Of a stretch of 64,000 nt of DNA, positions 25,812 through 37,799 are shown one piece after another. Source of the stretch: Oscheius tipulae (lineage: Eukaryota > Nematoda > Chromadorea > Rhabditida > Rhabditidae). The position numbers were made by a program, and so were the translations under genes. Below the pieces are notes generated by a model. That model worked only from the letters and a program-made list of their open reading frames with translations, did no database searches and was not told the origin of the DNA. Each line of letters opens with the position of its first letter. Position 1 is the stretch's first letter. The stretch is taken from the NCBI GenBank assembly GCA_037178975.1, contig JASJZH010000006.1, positions 5,332,001-5,396,000 of the forward strand. The letters run 5' to 3'.

Positions 25812-26298
25812 AAGTTAAAGTTGTAAAATTGCAGAGGTCAAGTTTTTATAGGACAGTTTTTTTTGCAGGCAAGTGATAGTGACCGAGTTGAAAGCTACAA
25901 AAAATGTTCGGTGAGTTGCTGACCTACTTGCTCGGCTAGTTAGTGTAACAGTGCAACTCTTATTTTGGATACAAATTCTTACCTCAGTCAAATAATACAC
26001 CTACCATCATTGATCTTTTTGTATTCTTCACTATTGGTTCACTCAAACGTCTGACTCGATTTCTAAGGAGGATTCAAACTCATAAGAGCGCGTCTTCGTA
26101 GTAGTGCACTTGCTCTTATAAAGTTTTACTAAATTATATATATCTGAAACTTTCAAAGAAGAACTCTCTAACAGACTATACGAGTATGTATATAGGTTCA
26201 TTTGAAAAGTGTAGCAAGAACTAATGTCTATCTAGACAAGAGACACAGAGTTATCTGAGTAGAACTGGGTAGAACAAAAATGATGTCGGTTAAGTTGT

Positions 26299-26384
26299 AG
26301 TCTCGTCCTACCGTTAGATGGTCAATGGTTCGGGTAAATCGAGTCGGATAATAAATAAATAAGTATATAATTTTTGTGCGGCAA
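26299..26384. repeat. dispersed direct repeat, copy 2
   Basis: Same orientation and core as the copy starting at 25725. Likely a member of a short interspersed repeat family or the ends of a non-autonomous element; no terminal inverted repeats could be confirmed. Confidence 0.8.
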
Positions 26385-27010
26385 TACAGTAATCGTTACG
26401 GGACCAGTAGAAAGCGCAGAAAGTCAAACATTATACAACACTGAACTAAACTTACCAAACTACACGTGACCATTGCAAATTTGACTTGCTTGTTCGAGAT
26501 TATTGATCTCATTGACTTGTTTCTAGAGCATTTTAGATAAGTACTAGGTTTGAACAAGATAACTGCTGCTCAACAAGCTGCACTTTCATTCAGCTAGACC
26601 ATTAATATCTTTCAATAATTGTATCGCACTTGTTTGTTGTATTAAGCACTCTAAGTCATATAACAGCAAGAATCTCTGTCTGATCTTTATTTGTTGCCAT
26701 TTTGCAATATTTTGACACCCGTCTACGTCCATCACCCTGTATTATCCTTCTTATGTTCTAAGATACTGATTTTCTCTTTATACCATGCACCAAACAATTT
26801 TATTTCTCTTCTATAGTACGACCAAACGTTTGCGTGCTACTTTAATTATTTTCTTGAAAATTTGTATGACACGCTAGGGATTAGTGAACCGCCCGCTTCT
26901 ATTGTTCCGTGGTATATCTGTGCTGTCATATCGATATGTCTCTGCCAGGTATTCTTCATCAGATTCTAAACTTTCAAGTAACATTTCCTTCTATACGATT
27001 TCAGTGCCAG

Positions 27011-27860
27011 ATGTCGGAATGCTTTGAGCGAATTAATGTCGAATCTAAAGCTGTTTATCGGTTTCAGAAGGGTTCTCAGCTAACAGAGGTACTTTGCAAA
27101 GCATACAGAGACAAAAGGGCGCATTTAGGAGACGTTCATTGAGTGCAACAGAATTTATCATAAAGATATTGACGATCTTCCGGATCTCACAAAGTTTTTG
27201 GAAACTCTCACTTCAACTGCGAAAAACATCGTACCGGCGACGAACCAAGATTTGCTTTGGTTGAAAAAGACCGATCAGAAGAGATCAATGCCCTTGGTCA
27301 AGGCTTTGCCACAAGTGCGATCACTGCTTAAGGCTCCTCAGTTTTGGAATAAGTACGACTCTGAACAAATTGCTGAGATCACAAGAGTGAGAATCTTCGA
27401 TGTGTTTTCTAAATAGAAGTTTCAGGAAAACGCTCGTCAAATTGCAGAAAATGACGCTGTGATTGGAGAAAAGCTACTTTACAACTGTGACAAGGAGATT
27501 AAACACATGCTTTTTATTTACGAATCGCTACAGGTTAATCCTTCCTACCCCGATTCAATATAATGTTTTAGGAAAGCATTTGGAACTTGGACTTGCAGTA
27601 TCTGAATGCTTACAAAGCGACAGTTATTCTCCGAAAGCGCAGGAAGTATCAAAAGAGACACGGCCGAAAAGCTGATGCTGCATTGAAAAGGATCAAGCAG
27701 AAGAGACTCGATATGGTAGAGGTTGAAGTTACCAGTTATCAGTTATCTAAACATTGTTCAGCAAAAAGTTGGAATCCTCCAAACAATGGCCGACGCTCCT
27801 TTCGAGATTGCAGAATATCTACGTGCTAATCCTACGGTCACAGATGTCGATCTTATGTAG
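27011..27860 (+). CDS. unidentified 230-residue helical protein
   Basis: Five exons (27011-27088, 27129-27386, 27426-27533, 27572-27721, 27762-27860), all with phase-0 boundaries, give MSECFERINVESKAVY... to a stop after TVTDVDLM. The ATG lies 7 bases after an acceptor-like TTTCAG, as for a trans-spliced message. The sequence is helical and charged: LPDLTKFLETLTSTAKNIVP, KALPQVRSLLKAPQFW, DSEQIAEITRENARQIAEND, then a basic segment (RKRRKYQKRHGRK). No signal peptide or membrane segment is seen. The middle part (LLKAPQFWNKYDSEQIAEIT...IKHMLF) faintly resembles the BORCS5/myrlysin core (lysosome-positioning BORC complex), but the basic region and the C-terminus do not fit, so I leave the family open. 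Confidence 0.6.
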
Positions 27861-28862
27861 CTGAATACCGCTTCTTGTCATAAACATCCGCTGTCAATGA
27901 AAGCTGTCAAATATTTTTCAGTTTACTTATCGGTTTGTCGTGGCGGTCACCGTAAGTGCAGCTGCTATCTTTTGGCGGCACCACGTGCCTTTCCAAGATT
28001 AAGGGTCGAAGTCGACTTGTCCGCTACTTATCGTAGGGAAAAGGTCATGATGGGTGTAGTTTGATACGAAATTGGGCACAGCTTGTCTGGACATCCTGTT
28101 GAAATACAGGAGAGAAGGGGTAGAGTTTAAGACAGTCAGACCTATGTCATCTCATAGGTAACTTTTCAATCAGCGAATTGAATGAAGATGCAATGTTTAT
28201 CAGATACGTAATACCCTTAAAATGTTCAAACAACTTATAAACTTCAGTCTCTTTTTGTTTCTCCCTGCATCAAGTGCAAACGTTCTCGCAATGTCCTGGC
28301 TGTGGTCTATTCTGTGTCTCTGACCGCCCTCTCCCCGGTTCGCCTAGTCTCTGCAGGATCTTTTCTGTCTGCCCGTGGACTTCGCCCCTCGCCCTTCGGA
28401 CTTGAGAGGAGAAATAGAACTGTATTAGCGCATTGGCCACTCCTCGGAAGATATTGTTAAGCACGCAGTCCTGGAAAAGGGTCGGCTGTTTACCACCTCT
28501 TTCTGCTACATTCTTTCATGACTCGGAAACATGTTGTTTCCTTGTTTTGCTTCTTTGGCTCGGTTTCCCCTTTTGATTCCCGTCCAGGTTCAGAGTCACC
28601 GCTCTGCATACGGGATACTGGAACGAGTCTTTCTTTCCATCTGAGATGCTTCCTCTAATGTTCGAGCCTTTGAGTTAAGAACGTCGTGCAAAATAAGAAG
28701 TCCTGTTTTGGAATACCGTACACCGGTGCACCCTCTTGTCAACAGACTCCTGTTGTTGCTTATCAAAAACTCGCCTTCACTTTCAACTTTCGAGTTATCG
28801 GGCTGTTACCATTTCAAATTGTCTCACTTTCTGCTTTTCACCTGCATCAAATACTTTTAAGC
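27861..28862. other. Intergenic stretch before the carnitine palmitoyltransferase gene
   Basis: No gene seen. A pyrimidine-rich run (28260-28880) precedes the palmitoyltransferase start; it may hold its promoter or 5' untranslated region. Open frames on both strands here lack conserved features. Confidence 0.5.
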
Positions 28863-31454
28863 ATGCCTGTCAAACTAGTGGATGAGATAAATGATGATCC
28901 GACAAGGATATACAGAAGACGACTGGCCAAGTTGGGAGTGAGTTTCTACAACATAATTTTAATGGCTTGACTTACAGAAGTCTATGGAAAACCGGATTTT
29001 CCCCATACTGCCCTATGAACTCCTTTATGCTGTATCTGCCTGGGTGCTCTTGGATGCCATTAGTTTCGGACCTTTCAGCAGTGCTGTGGATACTTTAGAA
29101 CGCGTGTTCTTAAGAATTGGAGAGTAAGTCCATGTATTGTTCTCAACTGACGTTCCACATTAGAACATCCGTTCTTGTGAGGCTCTGCTGCGCTTTGTCA
29201 ATTGCCGTTCCTGTCTTGTACATAGCTGTTTTTGCTCTACGCTATGCCATCACTCTCGTTCTCTATTATCATGGCTGGCTCTTCGAGACCGTCGGGAAGT
29301 CCCCGAGCTTGCCAACAAAGTTGTTTATGGTGAGCGTCACTCTAGAAGGGAACATTTTGTTTTTCAGCTGATCGTGTCTGCGCTGAAAAAGAGAGCAAAG
29401 TATTTCTCTTGGCAAGACATGCTGCCTTGGCTAATCCCACCAAAAGTTGAAGTTACTGTCAACAAATACTTGGAGACTGTCCGTCCTCTACTTAATGACG
29501 AGAAGTATGAACAAATGGTTGAACAGGCCGAAGAGTTCAAGAACACTGTTGCTTCTGGACTGCAAAGGAAGCTATGGATGAAGTGGCTGATCTCAAGAAA
29601 CTATGTAGAACAGAATTGGAAAATATTCGTCAAGAGTTATTCAGGTTTCCGACTGGTGGAAAGAGGTCGTCTACATGAGATACAGAAACTCTTTGATTAA
29701 TACCAACGTCGCCTGTGCCGATATCATCTACTTCAAGACAACTCATCTTCAAGCTGCTCGTGCTGCCTGGGTCACTCTCAATCGTCAACACTTCTGCAGA
29801 GACATTTATAACCGCGAGGCTATGAAACCGGTAAACAAAACAAAAAGAACTGCATTAGTGCAAGATTTAGATTTCCATGGGTGGTATTCCACTTTGTGCT
29901 ACCCAGTACATTGATTATAATCGTACCCTACGTGTTCCACAAGAAACTAGCGACATTATGATTCAACTTCCGGAGGCTCGACACATTGCTGTCTACCACA
30001 AGGGTTGCTGGTATAAGGTTAACGTCTACCATGGAAGGAAGCTGATTGGAGCCGCTGAGCTGGAAAAGTACTGAATTTAATCATTAGCCAGTAAGAACAT
30101 GTTTCAGAGCTCTGCAAGGTATCATTGATAGTAACCAGACTCCTGCCCCGGGTGAGAAATACCTTTCTGCGTTGACCGCCGGACCGAGAGATCTTTGGGC
30201 AAGAGTTCGTCGCGACAAGTTCTCGAATGGTGTCAACAAGGAATCGTTGACCATGATAGAGAACGCTCTGGAGATTGTCTTCCTGGACGATGAGGAACGC
30301 GGATACGATGAGGTAAACATGCATAGACAAAGCAAACGGTCAGCTTTAGAACGATACCAGCAAGTACAACCGTGAGTACGGTCGCTCTCTCACGGGAGAC
30401 GGATATCTTCTTTGGTGTGACAAGCCATCTGTCTATTTGTTCAGTTCAAACGGAAGATTCACCTCAAATGCTGAACACTCGGTAGTCGACGCCATGATCT
30501 ACGTCCATGTCAGGGAATATGTCAAGTACCACGAGCACCACGACAAGCCATATGGTCCAGACGGTCATTGCGTTGGGGATCTGAACCATGTACCACAACC
30601 CGAACGACTTCAATGGGACATGGACAGCGAAACTCTGGAAGCCATCGACGAAGCTTACGGTGTTGGAAAGAAGATTGCCGATGATTTTGAGAATGCGAAC
30701 ATTGTTTTCCACGATTACGGAAAGGATTTCATGAAGAAGGCTCGAGTTTCTCCTGATGCCTATATCCAAATGGCCCTCCAAATGGCCTATTATAAGGACC
30801 AAGGAAAGTTCGAGCTGACTTACGAGCCTGCCGTCATGCGACTGTTCAAAGACGGAAGGACCGAAACCGTTCGCTCATGCAGCACACAATCTTGTGACTT
30901 TGTCAAGTCTATGCTAGACAAAGGCTCCGATAATAAAACGCGGCTGCAGCTTTTGAAGAAGGCATGTGAAAGGCATCAAGAGTACTACAGGAATGCGATG
31001 GCTGGTCATGGCGTCGATCGTCATCTCTTCGCAATGTACGTCGTCTCCAAGTACTATCAGATCTCATCGCCGTTCTTGGACAACGTCTTCAGTATGAACT
31101 ACGCTCTATCCACTAGCCAGGTGGGAATATATCTGCCAAAAACAGATGATTGTTTCAGACCCCTCAACATCAGACCGAAGAGTATTCGAAGGCAATGAAC
31201 AACGAGAAGGAACTCTTCTGGCCAGCAGGTGCCTTTGCTTGTCCCGAAGGATCGAACTACGGTGTCTGCTACACAATCGCCACGACGGGAGACTGTCTTA
31301 GTTTCCACGTCTCCTCTTGGAAATCACTAACACACACGGTGAGGAAACGAGAAGTAGACATAAAAGAGTAACTTTACAGGATCCTGATAGGTTCCTTAAT
31401 CATCTGCTTGACAGTCTTAAGGAGATGAAGGACATGGTGGACAGTGCAGCATAA
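28863..31454 (+). CDS. carnitine O-palmitoyltransferase (CPT1-like)
   Basis: Transfers long-chain acyl groups from CoA to carnitine, the entry step for mitochondrial beta-oxidation; CPT1 forms sit in the outer mitochondrial membrane. Ten exons (28863-28937, 28978-29123, 29164-29329, 29368-29604, 29645-29830, 29871-30067, 30108-30312, 30350-31120, 31159-31338, 31380-31454) join to 745 residues, the usual CPT1 length. Two hydrophobic N-terminal segments (around LLYAVSAWVLLDAISF and LSIAVPVLYIAVFALRYAI) match CPT1 topology. Family landmarks: NTNVACADIIYFKTTHLQAA, YHKGCWYKV, the catalytic-His region SNAEHSVVDAM (His about 447), DFMKKARVSPDAYIQMALQM, TYEPAVMRLFKDGRTETVRS and NYALSTSQTPQ. Odd points: the usual NAEHSWADAP reads NAEHSVVDAM, and the usual GFGPVADDGYGVSY region reads WPAGAFACPEGSNYGVCY, so this may be a diverged paralogue rather than the main CPT1. 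Introns are 37-50 nt. Confidence 0.92.
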
Positions 31455-32613
31455 ATGTATACTTGTAACTTTTGTACAAGCCATTTGTATATAGCAGTAT
31501 ATTTATTGTACAAAAGTTTGTGTTTCGCTCTTTCAAAAATGAACTTGTTTTTTGACTGTTCTCGAATCCCTTGTTAGTTATGACAGAGGTCAGTCAGATA
31601 TTTCAAAAAGTTAAAGTACTAAGCATCGCAAATCACTAGAGAACTAGATGCAAAGTGCTACCTGAGCAGAATGTATTCAGCAAGGCCACTGAAGCTATAA
31701 CAAGCTTGACTCCAAATCTCTGACAATTTCACATTATCTTATTTAATCTGGCTATTTACTGGATATATTTGCTGTCTACCATGACCTTAACGGCAGCTTA
31801 TGTGAAAACAACTTTGTTTACAGATACCAGTGAACTTTGTCCAGGATGCTATCAACTGTCCAATGTTTATCTCAATAATCTCTAGAGATGTTGAATGTTG
31901 AACATCCTCATTTCCCCGTCTTTTTTCACTGCTCCGCATATGTTCTCTCTGATTGAGGGCTGTTACTGGACAACGATGTTCACTTAATGATCCGACCGAA
32001 ATATCCCGACAGCCTGTCTTATTAATCAACATTTCAGGTGGGACACTCTCGCCCAACTCCTACTCCAACTGCTTGAAAACCGAGATCTTTGCGGCAAATA
32101 TTACTCCATGCCTGTAATCCTTGATAAAGCTTCTATTAAACACTGTTTGTCCACTGAATTAGAAGATACATAGCAGATACTTACTGTTTAGATCTTATTT
32201 ATAGTTCCGTTGTTTTGCCCTAATGATAAACTCTAGTTTCCGTCTCAGGACCCATGTCACACAGCTGCTGACCACAAAATGAGCAGTAACCTTTAGGACT
32301 TCTTTTATATTTATCGATTTTACGCTTTTACAGAACTTTTAGGTGCCAAGCCATCGATTGCCATCACAAATACGCTGTGAAAATTTATAATCACCCCAAA
32401 AGCGATGTTTGGTAGTCGCGCTGCACGCTGTTTACGCATCTTGGCGTCTTGCCAGCTTAATTATTGTCTCTGTTCAACTACGTCTTCCTCTGTTCTATTG
32501 ACACCAAAACATGGAAAATAACTTAGCCGAACATTTTTTTACTTTTCCTTCAATTAATCATGCCTGTCCTTTATGTCTGCAGTTTTCTAATTATTCTACC
32601 TTCATATTTCAGA
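31455..32613. other. Intergenic stretch, no gene recognised
   Basis: Between two plus-strand genes. Short open frames only (for example 31787-32056, minus strand) without conserved motifs. At 1.1 kb it is too long for a usual operon gap, so the downstream HMG gene probably has its own promoter here. Confidence 0.55.
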
Positions 32614-33773
32614 ATGTCTCATCACTCACCCAAGAAGAGAAAGCACTCTGATTCGGACGAAGAAACAAGCGAATACAGTACTCCGAAAAAGGTAGGCTAG
32701 CAGTCCACTATCTGTAGTAAATATTATGTTTAGAACAACACTAGCTACGTGGATGATGAAGAAGAATCCGACACTGAAGCCGATGCTGACATTTATGCCC
32801 CTAATAACATGAGCACACTTGTCCAAGTAAGTTAGTTAAATTTTGGCCATATACTACAGCGAAGCTATCAATGCATCAATCTTTCAGGGCTTCGCCAGCT
32901 ATTGCAAGACGAATGGAAAGGAAGCAGTACAAGCACGACATATCGGCAAGTTCGTGAATGACTACATCAAGAACTGTGACGAGTTCGTCGACCCTGAGAA
33001 GTTCACAAAATCCTACAAAAAATATCTATCCCTCGCCAACAAATCGATGTCCATGAAGACCAGTGCCGAGTAAGACAGTGTTCTTAACCGAACTCCAATT
33101 ACGTTCAGTTCCATTCTGGAGTTCCTTGAGAAGGGAGAGACGATCAAAATGTTTCATAACTTCCCAAAAGCTCCTCCTCGCCTTCTCCTGTTCTACGCCA
33201 AGAAGCACAACATCAACATCGGCTTTGGACAGATGGGAACGGCCAAGATGAAGCTGACCAACGATACTGAACGTAGACACAAGTGTGAGCAGGAACTGCA
33301 GCAACTCGAGGTTTTTACATCAGTCACCGTTTATATGTAAACTCTAGGAGAAGTACTTGGCTGACCTTGAGTCTTTTGCTCAGGAGAACGATCAGAAGAT
33401 CAGCGAGACCCAGAAGAAATTCCTTCAACACAAGATCATCACAATTAGAAAAAAGCTACACGGACCCATTCCGAAGACTCCGAGGGCTCCCAAAACTCCA
33501 GGAAAAGGAAAAAAGGAACCTCAAACCGCCTTTGACTACTACGTCAAGACCATGTCCGAAAAGTGGGTACTTTCATTCTTTTTTTGTTGATAACTTTGCG
33601 AGAATCATTGCTGATCGGGAATAGATCGCTTGGGACAGCTTGTATACTTCCAATTATTGTGTTTCAGGTACACAGATTTGGAACCTGAGGCTCGCGAGAG
33701 GAAGCTCATCAAAAAGTACAACAAGTTGGATGAAGCTACCAGAGAAATCTTCGAGAAGATCGCTATGAAATAA
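32614..33773 (+). CDS. tandem HMG-box nuclear protein (UBF-like), with apparent frameshift in exon 1
   Basis: Chromatin or nucleolar DNA-binding protein. Exons 32614-32692, 32734-32826, 32888-33069, 33109-33310, 33348-33562 and 33668-33773; about 291 residues once the reading shift is allowed for. The N-terminus is acidic (DSDEET, DDEEESDTEADADIY). One HMG-like box spans NFPKAPPRLLLFYAKKHNIN to YLADLESFAQEN; a basic-proline linker (PKTPRAPKTPGKGKK) leads to a second box (EPQTAFDYYVKTMSEKYTDL...EATREIFEKIAMK). The ATG follows TTTCAG, suiting a trans-spliced start, and reads MSHHSPKKRK, a good nuclear localisation signal; but the run of four A at 32640-32643 puts the rest of the exon (KHSDSDEETSEYSTPKK) one base out of frame. 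Either the assembly has an extra A, the allele is broken, or a first exon lies upstream. Confidence 0.75.
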
Positions 33774-35494
33774 CTCTATCTCTACTTCTTATGTAGTTCT
33801 ATGATGTTGTTAATGCATTGTTGCCGGGATCTTAAATTTTGTATGGATCTCTTATGAAGTTGTTTTCATTTGGAATTTTGTTTTCTACTAGACCTGCAGA
33901 GATAAGACTAAGAAGTATTCTATTTAGTTTCTGAGCACACTTTTGTACCTTTCAGCTCTTCATGTTCGTCGACGGAACATCGCAAAAAATGATAGAAAGT
34001 TGCTTTCAGCTTAATTGGATATAGAATGAATGCATTACATGTGTTTCCTGCGTGAAACCTCAGAGTCTCGCCCGTGCTTGCCTTGATTAGCCAACTCAAG
34101 ATGGGCTTTCGTCTGTTCGCCTCACTTTTTTTTTGGAGTAATTCTAGTGACTGCCGTCACATGAGATGCCTTCAATGCTTTTCCGCCTCTGCCCTTTTGG
34201 AGAGCTCCAATTGCATGTCAAAGGCACTTGCCAATTAAGTTGAATCTTTTGACTACGAGTTTTCTTTGACACAGTTAAAACGTCAACTGCAACCGGTTTC
34301 TCCCAAGAATCATGCAAATCGAACATGGCTATTTTTTCTTTGTTTTATCGTCGATTATCACCGAAATATGTGCCTGTAAAGTTGCTACTCCAGTACAAAG
34401 TTTACCATTTGCCGAGAAGCTTTCTCGCAGTACTTGCCAGCCTTGTCTCGACAAATCACGCCCTTTTTGGCAAGTTAAGGCTAGTTCCAGAGAAAAGAAT
34501 ATTCAGTCGCACTTGTAGCTTCTGGTAGCATACTACCCTTATGGAATCAGGTTGTCGTTTTTACTGTGGAACAGTTTTACCCTACTATGGTATTTCAAAA
34601 CTAATGTTACGTTGCATTTCTGACTCAAAAAAAGGCTCGATCTTGCAGCTCGAATAAGTTGCAGAAACTGAAAGCCAGTGCAATATCGACTTGCTACCAC
34701 TTGTCAAATCACCTCATTTTTAACTTTTGCTAACTAGAAAAGGGCTTGAACACTCGCTGAGCACTTTTTACAATATTTCTAGTCGTTGCAGTAGAATTGT
34801 CCTTTTACATCAAGATTTGCGTGAGAGTAAATCAGCTTTAACTGTATAGCTCATAGTTTAGCTCAATTGTCTGCTAATGCTGAAAGAGGAGTACCCCGTG
34901 GTCTAGACTAGGCATTTTAAGGAAAGGTTCTGAGTCAGCACTGATTTGAAAGCCTGTCGAAGAAGAGTATCGGAAGTCTCAAAAGTTGTGCTCATCTACA
35001 GCTTCCTTTGGTGTACTATGAACTTTAACATTTAGCTAAAACTTCCTCCACCCTGGCTAATCACTTTTTCTGGGGTTCACCCCCTCTTATCAGCATCTGT
35101 TGTATCTGGCCGGCTCTTTGTTGCTCACATATCCAATACCTAGAATACAGTTGGAATTCTTTCAGCTGAGGCGACACCTACCAAACCACCCTATTTATCC
35201 GTGCCAACAATTTTTCTGTTTGCCAATGGGGTCTTACTCAACGCTTATCAGTTAGACGAAAAGGCCCCCCTCATGAAAACTAAGCTCTTTTTGTTCGAAT
35301 TTCTTTCTGTTAAACAATATTCCTCTGCCTCTGAATTTAGCAACTACTCCGCTTTTTCATATTCGCCGGCATCGGTTTTCGGTTTTTAGTTTCTTCTCTT
35401 TTTTCTCGACATCCAAGACATTGTTTTGATTAGCTCTTATGACTCACCATCTCTAAACATCTTGATAGCAACTTTTAGGGTAGATCGCGACGTC
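33774..35494. other. Intergenic stretch, no gene recognised
   Basis: 1.7 kb between the HMG-box gene and the synaptophysin-like gene. AT-rich; open frames at 34144-34528 and 35201-35389 lack conserved residues or splice partners. The distal part presumably contains the promoter of the synaptophysin-like gene, but no element stands out. Confidence 0.55.
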
Positions 35495-36478
35495 ATGCCT
35501 CTTCCTGTCAGTACCACCAGAAGAAAAATCAGCCTTGTTCAAACTTTTCTGACCGCTTATAAAACGCCTATTGGGCACCTTAGAGTCGCTCAAGTGGTAA
35601 GGCTTAGAACTGCAGAAAAAACAATTTTCGATTCAGATTCTGAGCTGCTCATGCATTGCCCTAATATCTTGCTGGGGAATCACTGTGACCTATTCCTGCC
35701 GAACAGACAACGGCATCGAAAATTTCCCTCACAACGTCAACACTTTCAAGTGAGCCTCCAAGATTTTATGTTTGCACTGACTCTTTGAAGCGTTTATGGG
35801 ACATCGTAAACTTTTAGACTTTCCCAAGTCAAACTGAAGAGCTGCAATGGTGAGGAAAGGACACTGTGGCACGACAATGACAACGCTTCCTCGTAAGACA
35901 ATAGCGAGACAAACTGAAGATAGTTTAGAAATGCTGGATTCTTCTACTTCCTCTGTAGTTTGGGTCTACTCTACAGCCTGATCTGTTCCGTTTTCTACAC
36001 TTTCTTCTGGCAGAAGTATCTCGCTTTTGAATTATACACAATGCTTGTAAGTCGAACCATTCTAACAAAGATATTCAATTTGCAGGATCTTCTGCTTTCC
36101 TTTATTATATCTTTGATGTTTCTCATCGGAGCTGCTGTTTGGTGGGGAGGAGCCAGTACGATTCTCACAGCCGGAAGGTACGTATTCCTTAACATCCCTC
36201 TAGGAATAGCACAATTGCAGTGATCACAACATGAGACAGCTTTTGACAGACCACGCAGGTTTTTGGGATCTTCAGCCCGAGAACTTACAGTTCATCCGTG
36301 AATCGAACAGCTGGGTGCTTGTGTTATCAGTGGTAAGGGAGGCTTTCAATTACTATGAGGTCATAAATTGTAGCTCTTGTCTTGGGTCCTTTGTGTCACT
36401 CACTTCGCCAGCTTTTTCTATGTGGCTCGATGTCTCTTCCGGAAGTTATCGTTCGAGAACGACGACGCTGGACTTTAG
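35495..36478 (+). CDS. synaptophysin-family (MARVEL domain) vesicle protein
   Basis: Four-span membrane protein of synaptic or secretory vesicles. Seven exons (35495-35596, 35637-35749, 35818-35892, 35929-36046, 36086-36177, 36221-36332, 36374-36478) join in frame to 238 residues. The order matches synaptophysin/synaptoporin: a short cytosolic N-terminus leading to HLRVAQV, TM1 ILSCSCIALISCWGITVTYS, a lumenal loop with cysteines (SCRTDNG, LKSCNGEERTLWHDNDNASS), TM2 NAGFFYFLCSLGLLYSLICS, TM3 LLLSFIISLMFLIGAAVWWG, a second lumenal loop, and TM4 LLSWVLCVTHFASFFYVARC ending in FENDDAGL. It lacks the long Tyr/Gly-rich cytosolic tail of vertebrate synaptophysin. Whether it is closer to synaptophysin or synaptogyrin is uncertain; the two-loop Cys pattern favours synaptophysin. 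AATAAA at 36513-36518 follows the stop. Confidence 0.8.
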
Positions 36479-37799
36479 ACGATCTGTAGTATATATTCTG
36501 ACTTATGGGTACAATAAATCTCATTCATTAAACTACATTGTGCTCTAACAGCAAAGCAATATTGAAAACCGGTGAGCTCAATGTTGAACTACAGCAATGA
36601 GTTTCCAGGAACAAACTATAAAACGCAATCCAAACAGGCATTAAGACGCTGGCCTTTGAATCGCAGAACATCACACATGCGTGCCTTCCGGGATAGAAGG
36701 GCTTACGAGTACGTGGAGAGGATAAGAGAACGAAATCGATGACTGTTCATCAAAAGATTTAGAAAGAACACAGGTTTTGATGTGGTTTTGTTTTTCTAAA
36801 GCTCAACATACAATAGATACGAGCACAAGAGGTAAAAAAAAAAGTAAAAAGACTGACCTAATTAACACACTCAAAAAGCAACCAAATTAAAAAACTGGGG
36901 ACATTTCAAACAGGGGTAAAAGCGCGCGCGTTAGAATACGGTAATATTCTGGCGGGCTATTTGAAAAAAGGGATTCGGCCTAAAATCACTTTAAAAGATT
37001 AAAATAATAATAGAAGAACATAAATGGGGCAACACGTAACTCACCACGTGGCAACGACATTTTGTGTGGAATACTTTGATCAAACTAAGGGACCACCATC
37101 GTAAGATACTTTGCAGAGGAAATAATGCTGATCGGTCTTGTTTGAGCTGAAGTGGTTTTGAACATGAGTCCCTCGATTTGGTGCGGCGAAAGGCCAATTT
37201 CCGAGAAGTATACGAGTCTAGATCTTTGGTGCTGAAGAAGACACGGCTCTTTTAGATACAGTTTTATCAGAACAAAAGAATAACTTTTCACAAAGAATAA
37301 ATCAACAATATCCCAAGAGGTACGATTACAATCCAACCCTGGGATCAACTAACTTACTGCGGAGAAATTCAAAAACTAGGCGTGAGCGAGGAAAGAGCGG
37401 TAATGCGCAGCTACTAACTGTTCACAAACAATTTTGGGGCATTAAGGGCTGAATATTTACTTATCACGTCCAAATTTACTCTCCAGGTTATCCTCGTAAT
37501 GCTCTAAATAAACTTTATTGTGATACTATAATATTTTATCCGGTGCGAATATCACTGCACCCATCGACTACAGCCTGAGTGACAATGGAAAGATATATTA
37601 TTAAGATTCTTTGGCCCCAAACACGTATCCACTTTTCTGGTGAACTCTTGCTATTTTTACAAGGATCTGCGATTTTCAGGCTCACTAAAAACGGCACTCA
37701 GAAGGTAGGTTCAAATGACATAAAATGCAAAGATTTCTATTATGAAGTGAAACTTGTAAAAATAGGTATAGGTTTTTTTTTCGAATTTATTACCTTCCA
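36479..37799. other. Intergenic stretch with one small ORF candidate
   Basis: A 53-codon plus-strand frame (36581-36742) reads MLNYSNEFPGTNYKTQSKQ and ends YEYVERIRERNR; its composition looks coding but it has no recognised family. It is not the tail of the preceding gene, which stops in frame with a poly(A) signal. The rest, including a GC-rich CGCGCGCG patch near 36925, shows nothing supportable. Confidence 0.35.

Larger units (their letters stand above)
19947..27010. other. Gene-poor 7-kb stretch, no gene resolved
   Basis: No homologous protein was recognised. Plus-strand pieces between about 20940 and 22280 look like short exons (for example 21236-21315, open and ending before GTAAAC, and 22241-22281, reading YEIEADASSIVQ before GTAAAC) but do not chain into one frame with known motifs. 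Open frames at 23663-23878, 24005-24229 and 24874-25256 have no supporting splice signals or homology. The segment also holds the 25.7/26.3-kb direct repeat. It may contain a diverged or dying gene. Confidence 0.35.
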
